DNA of 14,927 bases, from contig CAZCMS010000011.1 of NCBI GenBank assembly GCA_964499935.1, positions 1 through 14,927 on the forward strand, written 5' to 3'. Of this stretch, positions 11,985 to 14,927 are shown piece by piece; position 1 is the first letter of the stretch; each line of letters starts with the position of its first letter. A program made the translations under genes and the position numbers. The notes beneath the pieces were generated by a model, which saw nothing but the letters and a program-made list of their open reading frames with translations, was not told where the DNA came from and did no database searches. The DNA is from CALBGR01 sp964499935. GTDB lineage: Bacteria > Patescibacteriota > Saccharimonadia > Saccharimonadales > UBA4665.

Positions 11985-12386
11985 ATGTCTGTCGCAGGAT
12001 ATGCGCCCATCGAGGGCAAGGTAACGGAATCATCAGGTACGCCCCTTCCGGGAGCTACTATAATCTTCACTAAGCAAGATGGGACACTGATAAAGGGTTT
12101 TGATACAAGAAATGACGGATCATTTTTTATATCAGATTCGCAGGTTAACGCCGCCAAAAAAGACGAGCCAATAGCTGTAGAGATAAGCCACGTAGGGTAT
12201 AATCCCAAAAAATTCTTGGTGAACTCGCCTGATCTGGGCGTTATTGTTTTGTCCAGAAAGGACAACATTCTTGACGAGGTTATTGTAACCTTCAAAAAGC
12301 CAACCCAGTCAGAGACCGGATCGCTATTCATTAAAGCAGCGATAATCTCAGCTATATTGTTAATATCAAAAAGGTTTATACCATGA
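11985..12386 (+). CDS. CarboxypepD_reg-like domain protein with TonB-box-like motif
   Basis: A 133-aa protein. Residues about 8-90 match the CarboxypepD_reg-like beta-sandwich found at the N-terminus of SusC/TonB-dependent receptors of Bacteroidota: IEGKVTESSGTPLPGATI, then GFDTRNDGSFFIS, then ISHVGYNPKKF. It is followed by VIVLSRKDNILDEVIVT; LDEVIV is very like the L-D/E-E-V-V-V segment that follows this domain in those receptors and includes the TonB-box region. Here a short linker, one membrane helix (about 113-127) and a KRFIP tail replace the plug and barrel. There is no signal peptide, so it is not an outer-membrane receptor but probably a virion membrane protein. The domain could serve assembly or attachment, and the motif may engage TonB. 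The stop overlaps the next ATG. Confidence 0.8.
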   Translation: MSVAGYAPIEGKVTESSGTPLPGATIIFTKQDGTLIKGFDTRNDGSFFISDSQVNAAKKDEPIAVEISHVGYNPKKFLVNSPDLGVIVLSRKDNILDEVIVTFKKPTQSETGSLFIKAAIISAILLISKRFIP

Positions 12387-13558
12387 CACAATTGCAGTGC
12401 AGAAAAAATTACTACGATAACGCTTCAGCCAGTGGCATGCAACTTGGCGTCCGCCAAATGATACTGCAAGGCGATGGGTCGTATAAAATTACTTTCCCGT
12501 ATCCGTTCCAAATACTCGGAACCGTACAAGCAGCAGGGATGCCATCTGACGGAACCGGATACCCCTTGTCCCAGATGATCATACAGACAGCCGGGATTCA
12601 GGAAACATACACTCAGGCATGGCAGGCCATGTTTATAGCGTTCATGTATGCAAACAGGGACTACGGGAATTATACAACATTGCCAGCGCCGGGAACAACA
12701 TATGAAGGCCCGTACAGGCAGTACTTTAACAACTATCTTAACTCGGAGCTTATCCCTACAAACTACGAGACATTCGTCATGCCTCCCTCTGAAATAGTCA
12801 GGCTGTGGGTCGACGAAGTCGCAATAGCCGATCCGGATACTTTATGGAGCAGGCTTCGTAAGCTGTCCGGGGAACTGTTTGTGCAGAGCGATAGAGCCAT
12901 GTGGGGCGCTCCCGGGACGTATACAATACTTCCACCCGGAAGCCCGGCAGCTCTTAAGAACGTTAGGCTAGAAATACCGAATGGGTTCCAGCCTAACAGA
13001 ACGCTGTTCGGGTCAAGAAAGGTAGCTGATTGGCAGGCGTGGCAAAACCTGAACAATCCGAACCCAAATAGCCCATCGAATATGCCCGAACCCATCATAA
13101 ACGGAGAAAACGTGTATGTGTGGTTATACAGGTGGAACAACGCGACCGGCGAAGAGGAGGTAGTATATGGAAGCAAAACAGTACCGTATGTGCCAGTATC
13201 CGCCGTTTTCTCAGGGGTCAACGATGGCGAAGACTTGAAAAACGTGATAGGCGGATTCTTTACCGATTCAGGCGATCCCAACCTCACCATGACGCAAATA
13301 CTTATGAATGTGCCGGGATATACAATAGACAATCCGACTGACCCAGGCGATCCGTCATACGACTACGGGTTTAACAACAACTGGGACGGGGGAGCTTTTG
13401 CCTTACCTCCATTGACCCCCGGAAACTGGTACGGGTTTGGTATGTCCGTTGACTTTCAGACTTCAGAGACCCCGGTTTATTGGCCGTCATTAGAAGAATA
13501 CATTGGCACCTACGGAGCGCCCCGGCTCTTGGTTAACGAATACAAACCTGTAGAATAA
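12383..13558 (+). CDS. Large soluble virion protein, spike/vertex candidate
   Basis: A 391-aa protein, the longest in the genome, with no TM helix or signal peptide. It is rich in Pro, Asn, Gly, Tyr and Trp, with many aromatic and turn residues (YITFPYPF-like strands near residue 35, GNYTTLPAPG, LNNPNPNSPSNMPEP, NPTDPGDPSYDYG), suggesting a beta-rich multi-domain fold. The N-terminus has YYDNASASG, shared with the 77-aa protein upstream. It has an ATGA overlap with the gene before and TAATG with the gene after. The lack of an anchor, unlike nearly all other late proteins, suggests an outer position such as a vertex, penton or receptor-binding protein (PRD1 P2/P5/P31 are analogues by role only). 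A second capsid protein is possible. Confidence 0.6.
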   Translation: MTQLQCRKNYYDNASASGMQLGVRQMILQGDGSYKITFPYPFQILGTVQAAGMPSDGTGYPLSQMIIQTAGIQETYTQAWQAMFIAFMYANRDYGNYTTLPAPGTTYEGPYRQYFNNYLNSELIPTNYETFVMPPSEIVRLWVDEVAIADPDTLWSRLRKLSGELFVQSDRAMWGAPGTYTILPPGSPAALKNVRLEIPNGFQPNRTLFGSRKVADWQAWQNLNNPNPNSPSNMPEPIINGENVYVWLYRWNNATGEEEVVYGSKTVPYVPVSAVFSGVNDGEDLKNVIGGFFTDSGDPNLTMTQILMNVPGYTIDNPTDPGDPSYDYGFNNNWDGGAFALPPLTPGNWYGFGMSVDFQTSETPVYWPSLEEYIGTYGAPRLLVNEYKPVE

Positions 13559-14070
13559 TGAAAAACAAAACAACATACAACGCAGCCGTACTTTTAGTAT
13601 GGCTGCTTTGCTTATTTTTTGGAGCTGTTTTATTTTCATGCAGCGCTGTTAACAGAGTGAATAAGGACATTGCCAAGCAGGAAAAGGTTATAGCTAATTA
13701 CGCAAAAAAGCATGGCTTCAAAAGTGATACAGTAAGCGTTCTCAAAAAAGGCGATACCGTAACGAACATTGTCACCAATAACAAATACGATACGTCCTTT
13801 TCTACGGACACTGTTTACATAACAAAAACGGTCACTAAGACCATTGTAAAAACAGTAACCGATACCGTTGTAAGAGTTATAAAAGACAAGTCTGTAGAGG
13901 TAGCACTAAGGAATGTATTGCTGGAAAACGAAAAGGCCATATCCGGAGCCAAGGAAAAAATAACTGAGCTTGACTATCAAAGAAAGATATGGAGGATAAG
14001 ATTCTATCTTATATTAGGGGCCATACTGTCGGCTATTGCATTTATTTTATTTAACAAATTTAAGTTCTAA
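13558..14070 (+). CDS. Candidate unimolecular spanin (lipoprotein plus C-terminal TM)
   Basis: A 170-aa protein with hydrophobic segments at both ends. The N-terminus is a signal-like sequence (MKNKTTYNAA, then a hydrophobic core) ending in AVLFSCS, with Cys28 in an approximate lipobox (Leu at -3, Ser at -1, unusual Phe at -2). The periplasm-sized middle is Thr/Val-rich and beta-like (DTVYITKTVTKTIVKTVTD) followed by a charged helix. The C-terminus is a membrane helix (about 149-165, YLILGAILSAIAFILF) with a basic NKFKF tail. A lipid-anchored N-terminus plus an inner-membrane C-terminus is the defining layout of u-spanins (phage T1 gp11), which fuse inner and outer membranes in the last lysis step. 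A two-TM virion protein is the alternative. Confidence 0.6.
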   Translation: MKNKTTYNAAVLLVWLLCLFFGAVLFSCSAVNRVNKDIAKQEKVIANYAKKHGFKSDTVSVLKKGDTVTNIVTNNKYDTSFSTDTVYITKTVTKTIVKTVTDTVVRVIKDKSVEVALRNVLLENEKAISGAKEKITELDYQRKIWRIRFYLILGAILSAIAFILFNKFKF

Positions 14071-14072
14071 TC

Positions 14073-14873
14073 ATGGCATCAACACTAATGGACACCGGAG
14101 GCGTGGCGGCACCAGTTCAAGACCCAACAATAGGCATGAAACTACAGATGGGTGCAGCGCTAGCCAATCAGATAGCCGATTCGCTGCCTCCCGGTAACTT
14201 CAAAACTCAATTCAAAACTTTCCTTTCAAACCCAAATCCATTATCCGCGTGGAAGGCCATAGTTAGCCTCATAAAAGGAAGGACATACAGGACGGGGCAA
14301 TACCGCCTAGTCGAAAGATTCATGGACAATATAGTAGGGGCCGGGAACGTCATAAACTCATATAGGGAAGCCCCTGACGAGCTGTATCCGGTAGCTAACG
14401 ATTTCTTTACTGCAATGTTTGGTGTCCGCATCGCTAATGATGAGGATTTATGGGCTTTGGAACAGGGGGCGGACGCGTACTATGCCAGACCGGGAACATC
14501 TGACGCTAACAGAAACGCTGTCAATAGAGCCGTGATGCTTATGAAAAACTTCTATCCAACATCTACATTCAATAGACAAAAATGGGATTTAACGCACTTC
14601 TCAAATTACCCGCTAGTGGCTCCCATACCAGACCCTCAGGAAGGAAATGTAGGTAGGCTATTTACAGGGACAATACCCGGAGGCCAAAAAGTAGTGCAAG
14701 GGATTATACAAACTCCCGGCCTCATCAAAACAGACGCGGACGTTATCGACCCAACGACTGGTAAGAAAGTAGGCACACCCGTGACGCAACTGCTCGGTGG
14801 AACCGGTTGGATGTTTGGCATACTCATCGTCCTTTTTATTTTAGGGTGGTGGTTTTTTGGTAGAAAAAAGTAA
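14073..14873 (+). CDS. Tail-anchored virion membrane protein, last late gene
   Basis: A 266-aa protein starting 2 bases after the spanin stop in a TAATC-ATG context. Residues about 20-170 are mostly helical, with a Lys/Arg-rich patch (SLIKGRTYRTGQYRLVERF, about 66-84) and aromatic/acidic segments. Residues about 180-240 are Gly/Pro/Thr-rich, probably beta or linker. The end is a strong membrane helix (about 246-262, WMFGILIVLFILGWWFF) with a GRKK tail. No family recognised. Size and topology suggest a virion membrane protein that contacts DNA or capsid. Its stop codon's last base is the first base of the right ITR. Confidence 0.65.
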   Translation: MASTLMDTGGVAAPVQDPTIGMKLQMGAALANQIADSLPPGNFKTQFKTFLSNPNPLSAWKAIVSLIKGRTYRTGQYRLVERFMDNIVGAGNVINSYREAPDELYPVANDFFTAMFGVRIANDEDLWALEQGADAYYARPGTSDANRNAVNRAVMLMKNFYPTSTFNRQKWDLTHFSNYPLVAPIPDPQEGNVGRLFTGTIPGGQKVVQGIIQTPGLIKTDADVIDPTTGKKVGTPVTQLLGGTGWMFGILIVLFILGWWFFGRKK

Positions 14874-14927
14874 CCCTCACCCCCGGCATTTTCACCGGGG
14901 GTTTTCTTTGCACATCGGTGTCCATAA
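14873..14927. repeat. Right inverted terminal repeat (55 bp, perfect)
   Basis: Exact reverse complement of bases 1-55 and ends at the last base of the window, giving the genome two identical ends and, by analogy with PRD1-like viruses, two replication origins. It begins within the stop codon of the last gene, so no spare sequence lies between coding region and terminus. Confidence 0.95.
14879..14902 (+). terminator. ITR-embedded terminator of the rightward operon
   Basis: The same 8-bp perfect stem as at 26-49, here read on the plus strand and followed by TTTTCTTT. It lies 5 bases after the last late stop codon and would end late transcription inside the ITR, about 20 bases before the DNA end. 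Confidence 0.85.

Noticed and set aside
12763..13332. Long antisense open frame (189 codons, minus strand) inside the 391-aa gene; likewise 11981-12391 minus and 4261-4915 plus.
   Set aside because: They run opposite to continuous, well-packed operons, have no suitable leader, and encode low-quality sequence; they look like shadows of the coding strand.
1..14927. Identity with PRD1 because of similar genome length (about 15 kb) and ITRs.
   Set aside because: The ITR sequence, small polymerase, GH19 lysin, lack of Shine-Dalgarno sites and SusC-type domain do not fit PRD1 or other enterobacterial tectiviruses; only the general plan is shared.

Overview
The window looks like a complete linear virus genome. 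Its first and last 55 bases are perfect inverted terminal repeats (ITRs), both coding arms stop at the ITR edges, and the gene set is that of a small tailless dsDNA phage with an internal lipid membrane. The plan resembles Tectiviridae and Corticoviridae (PRD1, Bam35, PM2), but the host is most likely a Bacteroidota bacterium. Start codons lack Shine-Dalgarno sequences and sit in A/T-rich leaders, often ending TAATC-ATG. One virion gene carries the CarboxypepD_reg-like fold and LDEVIV signature typical of SusC/TonB-dependent receptors. I recognise no gene as belonging to a specific named phage.

Layout: a divergent intergenic region (about 7302-7441) splits the genome. Everything to the left is on the minus strand and looks like the early/replication/packaging arm. 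In transcription order it holds a ribbon-helix-helix regulator, an ssDNA-binding-protein candidate, a terminal-protein candidate, and a very small family-B DNA polymerase. Then come two small unknown proteins, a two-TM membrane protein, a packaging ATPase, a TM/Cys-cluster protein, a zinc-finger protein and an Xre-type HTH protein. The arm ends with six small orphan proteins and a tandem pair of paralogous two-TM proteins at the left terminus.

Everything to the right is on the plus strand and looks late/structural. It holds a 31-aa membrane peptide, the probable major capsid protein (strong codon bias, followed by its own terminator), a glycine-zipper membrane protein, a zincin-like HExxH protein, two membrane structural proteins and a small TM protein. 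These are followed by a GH19 endolysin, a tail-anchored protein, the TonB-receptor-domain protein, a large soluble putative spike or vertex protein, a unimolecular-spanin candidate and a last tail-anchored protein.

How the parts may work together: ITRs plus adjacent terminal-protein and polymerase genes indicate protein-primed replication. The ATPase packages DNA into an icosahedral shell over a membrane vesicle. Most late proteins end in one transmembrane helix plus a short basic tail, as expected for a virion membrane proteome. GH19 lysozyme, the TM protein just upstream and the spanin candidate form a lysis set.

Most notable observations: (1) a well-formed -1 frameshift signal at the end of the endolysin gene (slippery heptamer, 6-nt spacer, hairpin) that would append a transmembrane tail to the lysozyme; (2) a 281-aa family-B polymerase with no room for the exonuclease domain; (3) a virion protein that mimics the N-terminal part and TonB-box region of host outer-membrane receptors; (4) an operator-like array with exact 10-bp period; (5) ITRs that double as transcription terminators for both arms.
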